NCBI GenBank assembly: GCA_034409055.1
Contig: DAOUMU010000401.1
Span: 1 to 7,257 of the forward strand
DNA from: DAOUMU01 sp034409055
GTDB taxonomy: Bacteria > Chloroflexota > Anaerolineae > 4572-78 > J111
Direction of reading: 5' to 3'
DNA length: 7,257 nucleotides
The position numbers and the translations under genes were made by a program. Shown piece after piece: positions 1 through 6,315 of this stretch (position 1 is the stretch's first letter; every line of letters starts with the position of its first letter). Under the pieces are notes generated by a model. The model saw only the letters and a list, made by a program, of their open reading frames with translations, ran no database searches and was not told the origin of the DNA.

Positions 1-2855
1 ACCTGCGGCAGTTGGTTGGCAATGCGCTTTTCATCACCCGTCAAACCGTTGCCTTCAACCGGGATAGCGCCTACTGGCTGGATGTGGAGGTGTTTGAGTC
101 TGCTTTGGCGGAGGATGATCCTGCCTCGGAAAAGCTGGAACCCTTACGTGAAGCGGTTGAGTTGTATCGCGGCGATTTTCTGGAAGGCTTGTCGGTGCGG
201 CAGGCGGTGGAGTTTGAGGAGTGGGTCTTGAGCGAGCGGGAGCGATTGCGGCAAATGGTCATCCAGGCCTTACAGCGGCTGTCAGAGGCTTATACCGGCC
301 GGGGCGAGTATGCGGCGGGTATCGAATACACCAATCGTCTCCTGACCCTGGAGCCGTGGCAGGAAGAAGCACACCGGCAGTTGATGACCTTGCTGGCTCG
401 CAGCGGACAGCACAGCGCGGCCCTGGCCCAGTACGAGACCTGCCGCCGGGTTCTGGCCGAGGAGCTGGGCGTAGAGCCTCTACCGGAAACACAAGCGCTG
501 TACCACCGGCTCAAAACCCGGCGAGAGACCTCGGCTCACAATCTACCTCTCCAAACCACGCCTTTTGTAGGCCGCCAGGCCGAACTGGCCCAAATCGCTC
601 ACTATCTCGGCCGGGATGATTGCCACCTGTTGACCCTGATTGGGGCGGGCGGCATCGGCAAGACGCGGCTGGCGTTGCAGGCGGCCGGGCAAGCGCTGGA
701 TGCCTTTGCCGACGGGGTCTATTTCGTCCCCCTGGCTAAGATCAGCAGCCCTGAGTTTCTCGTTCTCACAATTGGGGAAGCAATCGAATACCCATTGTCC
801 GGGGAGGCAGATCCCAGGCGGCAACTGCTGAACTACCTCCATCAGAAAGAGATGCTGCTGGTGTTGGACAATTTTGAGCACTTGCTTTCTTCGCCGGGGG
901 GAAATGGCAGGGGGCGAGACCTGTTGTTGGAGATGGTCAAGACGGCGCCCAGGCTCAAACTGCTGGTCACCTCCCGCGAGCGACTGAATCTGCAAGCGGA
1001 GTGGCTGCTGACGCTGCAAGGGCTGCCCTATCCGCCTGTAGAAACGGCCTTTGGGGAAGAGACGTTCGAGGCGGTGGAACTGTTTGCGCAGGGTGCGCAT
1101 CGGATGCGGCCGGATTTCACCCTGTCAATCGAATGGCCGGAGGTAGGGCGCATCTGCCGGCTGCTGGACGGGATGCCGTTAGGGATAGAACTGGCGGCGA
1201 CCTGGGTGTCGATGATCCCGTGTGATGAAATTGTGCAGGAGCTTTCCCGGGGTCTGGATCTGCTATCCACGACCCTGCACGACGTACCGGCTCGACACAG
1301 AAGTATGGAAGCGGTGTTTGACCATTCCTGGCAGCTTCTTTCCGAGTCTGAGCGGACCGTGTTCAAGAAGTTGTCGGTGTTTCGGGGTGGGTTTGACCGC
1401 CGGGCAGCCGAAGAGGTGGCCGGGGCTTCGCTGTCGACGCTGGCCGCGCTGGTCAACAAATCTTTGCTGCGGGTGAACTCCTCCGGGCGGTATGACATGC
1501 TTGAGCCGCTGAAGCAGTATGCGGTGGCCAAGTTGGCCGAAGCGCCCGAAGAAAATGAGCAGGTTCAGAATCGACATTGTGACTACTATGCCTCGCTCCT
1601 AAAGCGGTTGGAAAGCAGTATCGTGAGTCCAATGCAACAAGAAGTTGTGGCTGAGATTACGACAGACATCGACAACATCCGCTCGAGCTGGGGCCGGGCC
1701 GCCAGCCAGGGCAACCTTGAGGCCATTCGGAAGTCCCAGCAAAGCCTGTGGTTCTACTATGAGATACGGGGCTGGTTTCAGGAGGCAAGCGAAGCCTATC
1801 AGAAAGCAGTAGACGGGATAAGAGGCACGTACGGGCAAATCGATGAACTGGCCGAGGAGGAGCGAAAAGTGCTGGGACGAGTTTTGGTGTGCCAGAGCTG
1901 GTTCTGTATGCGCTTGAGCCAGAGTAGAAAAACCAAACAAGTTCTTCGGCAAAGTTTGGCCTGTTTCCGTGATAGGACGCCTGACACCCGGGTAGATGTG
2001 GCGTTTGCTCTCTGCCAGTTGGGTATTGTTGAGTGGCTAGTGGGTAACAATAACGAGGCGAAATCCCTTCTCCAAGAAAGTCTGGCTCTTAGCAGGGAGG
2101 CCGGGGATTGGTTTGTAACCGAGCTATCGATCAATGGTCTGAGCTATGTCACTCGATCATTGGGGGCCTATGCGGAGACCGAAGAGTTGTGTCGTGAAGG
2201 TATAGCCCTGTGTCGGGCGCACAACGACCGCCGGGGAGAAGTGTTTCTCCTGAACAGTCTAGCTTGCGCAGCCAATGCGCGGGGCGGCTATGCAGAGGCC
2301 AAACAATGGTTACAAGAGGCCCTTGTCTATCATAGGGAGACCAATGATAGAACCCTTCTGGCCGAGAGCTTAACTCAACTGGGTACAGTTGCCTATCTGG
2401 AGGGAGCATACGTGGAGGCCAAGCAAAGATACCTAAAAAGCATTGAGATTAGCCAAAAAACCGGTGAACGTTGGCGTGTGGGGCCCGCCCTGACCGGTTT
2501 GGGGTATACCACCTGCGCCCTGGGCGACTATGAAGCATCCGGTCGGCATTTGCGTGAAGCCTTGCAAACGGCCATGGAAATCGAGTCGCTGTGGATGGCT
2601 ATGGATGGCCTGGTCGGGTTGGCCAGGCTCCTGACGGCAAGCGAGCCGGGGGAGGCGGCGGCTGAACGGGCCGTCGAACTGCTCGCCTTTGTCCTTCACC
2701 ACTCCTCCAGCAGCCAGGAGGCCAGAGATCGGGCCACGCCTCTTTTGACTGAGTTGGAAGGCCGGCTGTCGCCTGCGGCGATGGCGGCAGCAAAAGAGCG
2801 TGGCCAGGGGCGTAGTTTACAACAGCTAATCGTTGAAGAGGTAATGGCCAAATAA
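1..2855 (+). CDS. SARP/AfsR-like regulator (BTAD, NB-ARC-type ATPase, TPR), 5' truncated
   Basis: The first complete codon is at base 3 and no real start is in the window. The in-frame TTG at 12 only looks like a start, because the preceding codons already read LRQ in the expected domain. Numbering residues from that TTG: the bacterial transcriptional activator domain is about 22-167, Walker A GAGGIGKT is 211-218, Walker B-like LLVLDNFEH is 282-290, and TSRERL is 320-325. A winged-helix-like region with DVPARHRSMEAVFDHSWQLL follows at about 424-443, and about five TPR-like units of ~40 residues occupy 660-860. Proteins of this architecture are known as ATP-dependent transcription activators that sense a signal through the ATPase/TPR part. 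The missing piece is the N-terminal DNA-binding winged helix, about 70 residues. There is no LuxR-type HTH at the C-terminus. The effector is unknown. The gene converges on the lipoprotein gene downstream. Confidence 0.9.
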   Translation, partial: LRQLVGNALFITRQTVAFNRDSAYWLDVEVFESALAEDDPASEKLEPLREAVELYRGDFLEGLSVRQAVEFEEWVLSERERLRQMVIQALQRLSEAYTGRGEYAAGIEYTNRLLTLEPWQEEAHRQLMTLLARSGQHSAALAQYETCRRVLAEELGVEPLPETQALYHRLKTRRETSAHNLPLQTTPFVGRQAELAQIAHYLGRDDCHLLTLIGAGGIGKTRLALQAAGQALDAFADGVYFVPLAKISSPEFLVLTIGEAIEYPLSGEADPRRQLLNYLHQKEMLLVLDNFEHLLSSPGGNGRGRDLLLEMVKTAPRLKLLVTSRERLNLQAEWLLTLQGLPYPPVETAFGEETFEAVELFAQGAHRMRPDFTLSIEWPEVGRICRLLDGMPLGIELAATWVSMIPCDEIVQELSRGLDLLSTTLHDVPARHRSMEAVFDHSWQLLSESERTVFKKLSVFRGGFDRRAAEEVAGASLSTLAALVNKSLLRVNSSGRYDMLEPLKQYAVAKLAEAPEENEQVQNRHCDYYASLLKRLESSIVSPMQQEVVAEITTDIDNIRSSWGRAASQGNLEAIRKSQQSLWFYYEIRGWFQEASEAYQKAVDGIRGTYGQIDELAEEERKVLGRVLVCQSWFCMRLSQSRKTKQVLRQSLACFRDRTPDTRVDVAFALCQLGIVEWLVGNNNEAKSLLQESLALSREAGDWFVTELSINGLSYVTRSLGAYAETEELCREGIALCRAHNDRRGEVFLLNSLACAANARGGYAEAKQWLQEALVYHRETNDRTLLAESLTQLGTVAYLEGAYVEAKQRYLKSIEISQKTGERWRVGPALTGLGYTTCALGDYEASGRHLREALQTAMEIESLWMAMDGLVGLARLLTASEPGEAAAERAVELLAFVLHHSSSSQEARDRATPLLTELEGRLSPAAMAAAKERGQGRSLQQLIVEEVMAK

Positions 2856-2902
2856 TAGGGGATAACTTAAGCCACTCTCTCATTTTTGCTTTTTGTTTTG
2901 CC

Positions 2903-3029
2903 GTCCAACGCCTGCATTTCAGCGGCGGCCACGAAGCCTTCAATAACCAATAGCTCCAAAGTGCAAAAACCTACTTCAACAAAAACTGGGCTTGAGCCGT
3001 CTGCTGCAAATGCTTGGTGGGCGCTGGAC
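2903..3029 (-). other. attC-like integron recombination site (candidate)
   Basis: Read on the minus strand, this stretch folds into a long imperfect hairpin. The right core box GTTGGAC (2909-2903) fits GTTRRRY exactly. The left box is GCCCACC (3022-3016), one base off RYYYAAC, followed by AA. L''-like GCATTTgCAGCAGaCGG (3013-2997) pairs with L'-like CCGCCGCTGAAATGC (2928-2914), leaving an unpaired G in L'', the extrahelical-base arrangement of attC sites. The outer bases GTCCAACGCC (2903-2912) also pair with GGCGCTGGAC (3020-3029) at 9 of 10 positions, and AAGCC/GGCTT (2934-2938/2989-2993) extends the inner stem. A length of 120-127 bp is within the attC range. The lipoprotein gene lies upstream on the same strand, as in a cassette. 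No integrase or second site is present, so it may be a relic or an unrelated palindromic repeat. Confidence 0.45.
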
Positions 3030-3049
3030 TTACACCGTTACCATTCACA

Positions 3050-3173
3050 AGTCTCAGTAGATCCAAATTTGAGGAGCACCCAAGGGGCATAAACCAGCAC
3101 GCCCACGTGCGGCACGCTTCGCAGTCGGCACGTGGGCGTGCCTCACTCCGCAAAAATTGGATCCACTGAGTCT
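3050..3173. mobile_element. MITE-like palindromic element, no ORF
   Basis: The ends form imperfect terminal inverted repeats. AGTCTCAGTAGATCCAA (3050-3066) matches the reverse complement of 3157-3173 (AGACTCAGTGGATCCAA) with two mismatches, and similarity continues weakly inward (TTTGAGGAG against TTTGCGGAG). Inside is a perfect 14-bp inverted repeat, GCACGCCCACGTGC (3097-3110) with GCACGTGGGCGTGC (3128-3141), separated by 17 bases. The element is ~124 bp and has no coding capacity of its own. That is the shape of a miniature inverted-repeat element or a REP/BIME-type repeat. No convincing target-site duplication is visible. It sits between the lipoprotein stop and the attC-like site. Confidence 0.5.
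3097..3141. repeat. Perfect 14-bp inverted repeat (hairpin core of the MITE-like element)
   Basis: The arms 3097-3110 and 3128-3141 are exact reverse complements, very GC-rich, with a 17-nt loop. The structure would form a strong hairpin in RNA from either strand. It could stop or stabilise the 3' end of the lipoprotein transcript, whose stop codon is 61 bp away, but no U-tract follows on either strand, so it is not called an intrinsic terminator. Confidence 0.7.
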
Positions 3174-3201
3174 GGCTGATCTATCTCTGGTGCACCTTCG
3201 C

Positions 3202-4038
3202 TTACGAAATCCAAACCATCGTTTGACCTTGGACAGTCCACTGGCCATTGACCTTCTTCAAAAGAACATAATGGCCCTCACCTGCTAACGCATAGCGCAT
3301 ATTATCAACGTACACCAGAGCCATATCCATCTGCGAATTAAAGCCAACTCCCGAAAGATGCATATAACCTTGAGAGTTGGGATACTTAGCATAGAAAATG
3401 TCCCAACCATCCTGCCTCTTGAAAGTCGTCTGGATTTCTTCTTGGCTGATGAAAACATACTTCACACTGATCGTAAACAGTGACTTTAAGGACTGAGGCT
3501 GCTTATTCTGTGCTTCAAAATCGGCGCAGACTTCATCGGTCAGGTCGGGCAAACCCTGGCGTATAGACTTGAGGTGTTCGCCCAGTTCGCCCGAGAAGTA
3601 ATCCAGGTCTGTTTGGTCACTGATAACAATCAGCGCCGGTTTTTGAGTATCAATGTAACGGGTTTGGATTATGGCACTATACACCGCATATTCTTCCGCT
3701 TCGCGAGAATACTGCGGCGTCGGTGCATCGGCGGGTAGTGTTGGTGTGCCGTCCGGCAAGGGCGATTGATCAATTGGTGTTGGTAATGGTGGCCGAGTAG
3801 CATTGGCCGGCGGTTTCGGTGTAGATGAGGTAACTGGCTTGGGCGAGGGTGCCACCGTGGAGGTAATAGTTGGAGCATCGGCTGTAAGTGTCGCTATGAC
3901 ATCCTGAGCTGCATTGGTCTGTATGGCAGAAATATTAATCGTGGGGGTAATATCAGGTGTGGTTGGAGCATTGTTACAACCAGCAAGTACAAGAACGATG
4001 ACTGCCAGGGCGAAAAATACACAAATGATTTGCTTCAT
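3202..4038 (-). CDS. Lipoprotein with Pro/Thr-rich linker and conserved-looking C-terminal domain of unknown function
   Basis: This is a 278-residue protein. Residues 1-20 form a lipoprotein signal peptide: KQ, a hydrophobic run, then the lipobox LAGC with Cys21 as the lipidation site. The protein is thus expected to be anchored on the outer face of the membrane. Residues ~22-112 are a low-complexity, Thr/Pro/Ala-rich stalk. From ~113 a globular domain follows, with EYAVYSAIIQTRY, the segment YPNSQGYMHLSGVGFNSQ and a C-terminal GHYVLLKKVNGQWTVQ pattern. Proteins with this GFN...ALVYV...G.YV.L.K..G.W ending recur in environmental bacteria, but I know no function for them. The ATG at 4038 is supported by AGGAGGT seven bases upstream. 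It is transcribed towards the attC-like site and lies 316 bp downstream of the oxidoreductase, so it probably has its own promoter. Confidence 0.9.
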   Translation of the reverse strand: MKQIICVFFALAVIVLVLAGCNNAPTTPDITPTINISAIQTNAAQDVIATLTADAPTITSTVAPSPKPVTSSTPKPPANATRPPLPTPIDQSPLPDGTPTLPADAPTPQYSREAEEYAVYSAIIQTRYIDTQKPALIVISDQTDLDYFSGELGEHLKSIRQGLPDLTDEVCADFEAQNKQPQSLKSLFTISVKYVFISQEEIQTTFKRQDGWDIFYAKYPNSQGYMHLSGVGFNSQMDMALVYVDNMRYALAGEGHYVLLKKVNGQWTVQGQTMVWIS

Positions 4039-4080
4039 ACTATGACCTCCTCTTCTTAATGAAGGATTGCTCTCAGTGGG

Positions 4081-4101
4081 ACTTGCGTCGCCGGTGCAAG
4101 T
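4081..4101. promoter_or_regulatory. Dyad ACTTGC-N9-GCAAGT upstream of the lipoprotein gene
   Basis: The 6-bp arms 4081-4086 and 4096-4101 are perfect reverse complements with a GC-rich 9-base centre, 43-63 bp upstream of the lipoprotein ATG. Position and size suit an operator or a 5'-UTR hairpin. Six-base arms arise by chance fairly often, so this is only a candidate. Confidence 0.25.
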
Positions 4102-4246
4102 GTCTGTGTTCTATCTGGAACTTAAGCACATAATTTACGACTATGTCTAAATTTTCTGGGAGCATATCAGATTACAACTTAGGTCGGCATCGCCAGCGCC
4201 ACTCTGGTGCGGTCATACGGATCGACCTTTTTTAGTTCACTTGCTA

Positions 4247-4276
4247 CCCCCCAAATTTCGTGCGAAATTCGGGGGG
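4247..4276. repeat. Strong hairpin with C6/G6 base, between the oxidoreductase and lipoprotein genes
   Basis: CCCCCCAAATTTCG (4247-4260) pairs with CGAAATTCGGGGGG (4263-4276) at 13 of 14 positions, leaving only two bases between the arms. It lies ~80 bp past the oxidoreductase stop on that gene's strand and could end or protect its mRNA. Neither side carries a proper U-tract directly after the stem, so a Rho-independent terminator is not claimed. It may be a dispersed palindromic repeat. Confidence 0.6.
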
Positions 4277-4354
4277 CAGAGTTCTTGACTACTTCCCCGC
4301 AGGTCCCCTAGCCAAAGTCGCGAGCCTTCCCCGAAACCTTCAGATGGAGTGGCC

Positions 4355-4834
4355 TCAACTCAAAACCACTGGGGACCGGAACACCGTTGCGCCCGTTCGA
4401 TTCGAGGAATCGAACGGGTAGTTGGCGCTATTAGGCCAGCTTGCCGCAATCGCCTCGGTCCCCGGCTGGTGCCGTTCGAGGCGGACCACCTCAGCATTCA
4501 ACTCGCGGACGCGTTGGGACATAGTCTGCATCATATAGTAAGCCAGCGACGGGTCCTCATGGACGCGGCGGACTAAGCTCTTTTTGTCCACCGTGAGTAT
4601 CCGGGCCTGGCCCAGGGCGCGCACAGTGGCACTGCGAACCTGGTGTTCAAAGATCGCCATCTCGCCGATGGGTTGCCCCGCCCCCTGTACCGCCAGACGC
4701 ACTTCTTGGCCGTCCTGTTCTACCACCACCTCGACCTGCCCCTCCTGGATGACGAACATATTATCGCCCACGTCACCCTGCCGGATGATGATTTCACCAT
4801 CTTGATACACCTTACCTAAACCACTTGTTTGCAT
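4355..4834 (-). CDS. Possible internal translation product: stand-alone cNMP-binding protein (159 aa)
   Basis: In frame within the oxidoreductase gene, Met496 (counted from the 6319 ATG; Met480 from 6271) is preceded by GAGGAG with a 6-base spacer, a near-ideal start signal. It lies exactly where the cNMP domain begins (MQTSGLGKVYQDGEI). Small free-standing proteins with this kind of N-terminus and one cNMP domain exist, so the fused gene may have arisen by loss of a stop between two adjacent genes. The domain could still be made separately as well as in the fusion. This is inference from the start signal only. Confidence 0.35.
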   Translation of the reverse strand: MQTSGLGKVYQDGEIIIRQGDVGDNMFVIQEGQVEVVVEQDGQEVRLAVQGAGQPIGEMAIFEHQVRSATVRALGQARILTVDKKSLVRRVHEDPSLAYYMMQTMSQRVRELNAEVVRLERHQPGTEAIAASWPNSANYPFDSSNRTGATVFRSPVVLS

Positions 4835-6271
4835 AGCATACTCCTCTAACAGTTGTATCGTGTAGATACCTGCCCCAACCGGCGGGGCTGAGGTGTCCGA
4901 TTCCGTTTTTACCATTTTGGTTTTCGGGCCGCTTCTAGCCAGAGGCCAAAGCGAGGCAACCAGGTCCCGCAGAAAGCGAGTCCAGAAAGCTGGGTGAAGG
5001 GTGCGCAAGAAAACCTCGCCATAAGGCGCGCTGCCGGTGAACATATCCCACAACACCAGGCTCATACCCCGCTCAGGGTATGCCTGCCCCTGCTGTTCGC
5101 GGGAGACCATACGCAAGACAGCGCGGCGCGCAAAGCCTCTTTTTTGCATCTGACGGACGACGGCAAAGATCATTTTGCCGATGAAGTTATCGGTTTCCAG
5201 CGCCTGGCAGACCGGCCGGTAGTGGCGATAAAAATCCTCCGCCGAAATGCCCTGGAACATAGCAGTGCTGGCCGCAGCCTTGGCGGTGCGGTAGGCCGCC
5301 CCGATCCCATCCTTGTATAAGCGGGTCACCCCGCAATCGCCAATGAATACGATCCGATCGCCAAAGGGCTGGGTGCTCCCCTTAACATTGATGCGGGGCG
5401 CACAGCAGCAAGCAACTTGATCCACAGGGAAGTCGGGAGGCAAGCAGCGCTTCACCGTTGGGTCATTCAGGAAGGTTTGCAGCAGATTCTTGTCAATCTC
5501 GTCACCCAACAGGGCCAGCGATACATAGTCGCCCTTGGGGATGAGGGCCGCGAATTCCAGACGAGGGATGTTCAACAGGAACGTGTGCATCGAACTGCCG
5601 ATATACTTTTCGACAGCCTCTTCACCCAAATAGTACTCACGCAAAAAGCATTTTGTGGTGCGGGGAGGCTGGAACTCAAACCCCAATCCTTCGAATAACT
5701 TCAAGGCGGCGGTGTTCACCCCAACGGCGACGGCGACCAGATCGTACGACACGGGCGAACCGTTCTGAGATCTGAGGCATAATTGCCCCTCTGTCCGCCC
5801 CACCTCGACCACGCGCTGGTGGATAACGCGCGCTCCTTTGTCGATAGCCAGCATCAAGAGATAGTTATCAAAGCTGTCCCATTTGATTTCTCGCAGGCCG
5901 CGTGGACCGAGGCCCCGGTGCAGGGCGGCAATCCTCTTTTCGTGCAGGGGGGTTTCGATGCGGACGCTGCCCACATCCATGTGCAGCACATAGGAATCGA
6001 TCCCTCTTTCCACCACCGCTGGCGGTAAGTTGATGCCTTCGGCGGCCAGATATTGGACCAGGGTCTCGGAGACGACCCCGGCGCACATGTTGCAGCCGGC
6101 CGGACCCGGCCTGTTAAAATCACGGGGCTCGTAGATGTCCACCTGGATTTCTCGGCCGACTCTTTCTGCCATCTTCAGGAGAAAATAACTGAAGAAGGAA
6201 CCCGCCGGACCTCCGCCTATGACCGCGATGCGGGAACCGTCGGTCAGTTTCAGTTCGGTCTGTTTGCCCAT
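4355..6271 (-). CDS. Geranylgeranyl-reductase-family FAD oxidoreductase fused to a cyclic-nucleotide-binding domain
   Basis: This 638-residue protein begins with MGKQTELKL. The ATG at 6271 has GAGGGGG eight bases upstream. An in-frame ATG at 6319 would add 16 residues but lacks a Shine-Dalgarno. The Rossmann FAD site GGGPAG is at 19-24, the acidic end of strand 2 (YEPRDF) at 47-52, CNMCAG at 60-65, and the second flavin motif, IGDCG ... DGIGAA, at about 310-326. This is the arrangement of the geranylgeranyl reductase/FixC-like flavoproteins, which reduce isoprenoid double bonds or related substrates; the substrate here is unknown. After a linker (~440-480), residues ~485-590 form a cNMP-binding fold with IRQGD.GDNMFVIQEG and the phosphate-binding cassette GEMA ... 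RSATV (Glu537, Arg546). Both key residues are present, so ligand binding is plausible. The C-terminal tail contains a perfect palindrome. It forms a probable operon with the 201-aa gene upstream. Confidence 0.88.
   Translation of the reverse strand: MGKQTELKLTDGSRIAVIGGGPAGSFFSYFLLKMAERVGREIQVDIYEPRDFNRPGPAGCNMCAGVVSETLVQYLAAEGINLPPAVVERGIDSYVLHMDVGSVRIETPLHEKRIAALHRGLGPRGLREIKWDSFDNYLLMLAIDKGARVIHQRVVEVGRTEGQLCLRSQNGSPVSYDLVAVAVGVNTAALKLFEGLGFEFQPPRTTKCFLREYYLGEEAVEKYIGSSMHTFLLNIPRLEFAALIPKGDYVSLALLGDEIDKNLLQTFLNDPTVKRCLPPDFPVDQVACCCAPRINVKGSTQPFGDRIVFIGDCGVTRLYKDGIGAAYRTAKAAASTAMFQGISAEDFYRHYRPVCQALETDNFIGKMIFAVVRQMQKRGFARRAVLRMVSREQQGQAYPERGMSLVLWDMFTGSAPYGEVFLRTLHPAFWTRFLRDLVASLWPLARSGPKTKMVKTESDTSAPPVGAGIYTIQLLEEYAMQTSGLGKVYQDGEIIIRQGDVGDNMFVIQEGQVEVVVEQDGQEVRLAVQGAGQPIGEMAIFEHQVRSATVRALGQARILTVDKKSLVRRVHEDPSLAYYMMQTMSQRVRELNAEVVRLERHQPGTEAIAASWPNSANYPFDSSNRTGATVFRSPVVLS
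4392..4418. repeat. Perfect 12-bp inverted repeat inside the 3' end of the oxidoreductase gene
   Basis: CCCGTTCGATTC (4392-4403) and GAATCGAACGGG (4407-4418) are exact reverse complements around a 3-base loop (GAG). The palindrome is translated as part of the C-terminal tail (PFDSSNRTG) and ends 35 bases before the stop codon. In RNA it would be a very stable hairpin on either strand. The sequence around the arms resembles a tRNA T-arm, but no tRNA body is present. It may be an inserted small palindrome or an mRNA 3' stabiliser. Confidence 0.7.
4841..4846 (-). promoter_or_regulatory. Internal Shine-Dalgarno GAGGAG in front of the cNMP domain
   Basis: CTCCTC on the plus strand reads GAGGAG on the coding strand, followed by TATGCT and then ATG at 4834. 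In the fusion it encodes part of LLEEYAM. Its strength and spacing match the ribosome-binding sites of the real gene starts in this window. Confidence 0.45.
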
Positions 6272-6279
6272 TTCCTGTA

Positions 6280-6286
6280 CCCCCTC
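6280..6286 (-). promoter_or_regulatory. Shine-Dalgarno GAGGGGG deciding the oxidoreductase start
   Basis: It lies eight bases upstream of the ATG at 6271. The alternative ATG at 6319 overlaps the upstream stop codon as ATGA, which could give translational coupling, but has no purine-rich tract before it. The 16 extra residues also look unlike a flavoprotein N-terminus, so the 6271 start is preferred. Confidence 0.5.
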
Positions 6287-6315
6287 ATTTAAGGGACCGC
6301 TAAGCGGCCAACCCC

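Larger units (their letters stand above)
4039..4354. other. Non-coding spacer upstream of the lipoprotein gene
   Basis: There is no credible gene here. The spacer must contain the lipoprotein promoter (minus strand), but I see no good -35/-10 pair; the AT-rich part at about 4125-4180 is the likeliest place. The Shine-Dalgarno of the lipoprotein gene is at its left end. It also contains the ACTTGC/GCAAGT dyad at 4081-4101 and a strong C-run/G-run hairpin at 4247-4276. No RYYYAAC/GTTRRRY pair resembling a second attC was found in it. Confidence 0.6.

Noticed and set aside
543..1100. Antisense 185-codon open frame opposite the SARP gene
   Set aside because: It is opposite a frame with clear Walker A/B motifs. 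Its translation is rich in Gln, Arg and Pro, shows no domain and has no good start signal; high GC content explains it.
1028..1531. Antisense 167-codon open frame
   Set aside because: It overlaps the conserved part of the regulator on the other strand. Its composition is Ser/Arg-rich shadow sequence.
2856..2902. Intrinsic terminator after the SARP gene (T-rich tract at 2883-2899)
   Set aside because: The T-rich stretch is interrupted by G and C, and no hairpin precedes it.
2886..3092. Short plus-strand frame of 68 codons after the SARP gene
   Set aside because: It runs through the attC-like site and into the MITE-like element, has no ribosome-binding site, and its residues are explained by those palindromes.
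2971..3153. Short minus-strand frame containing KHLQQTAQ
   Set aside because: The peptide is what attC-type repeat sequence gives when translated; it is not a gene.
4380..4430. tRNA-like T-arm (GTTCGATTC) at the palindrome
   Set aside because: No acceptor, D-arm or anticodon arm can be folded around it, and it lies in a coding frame.
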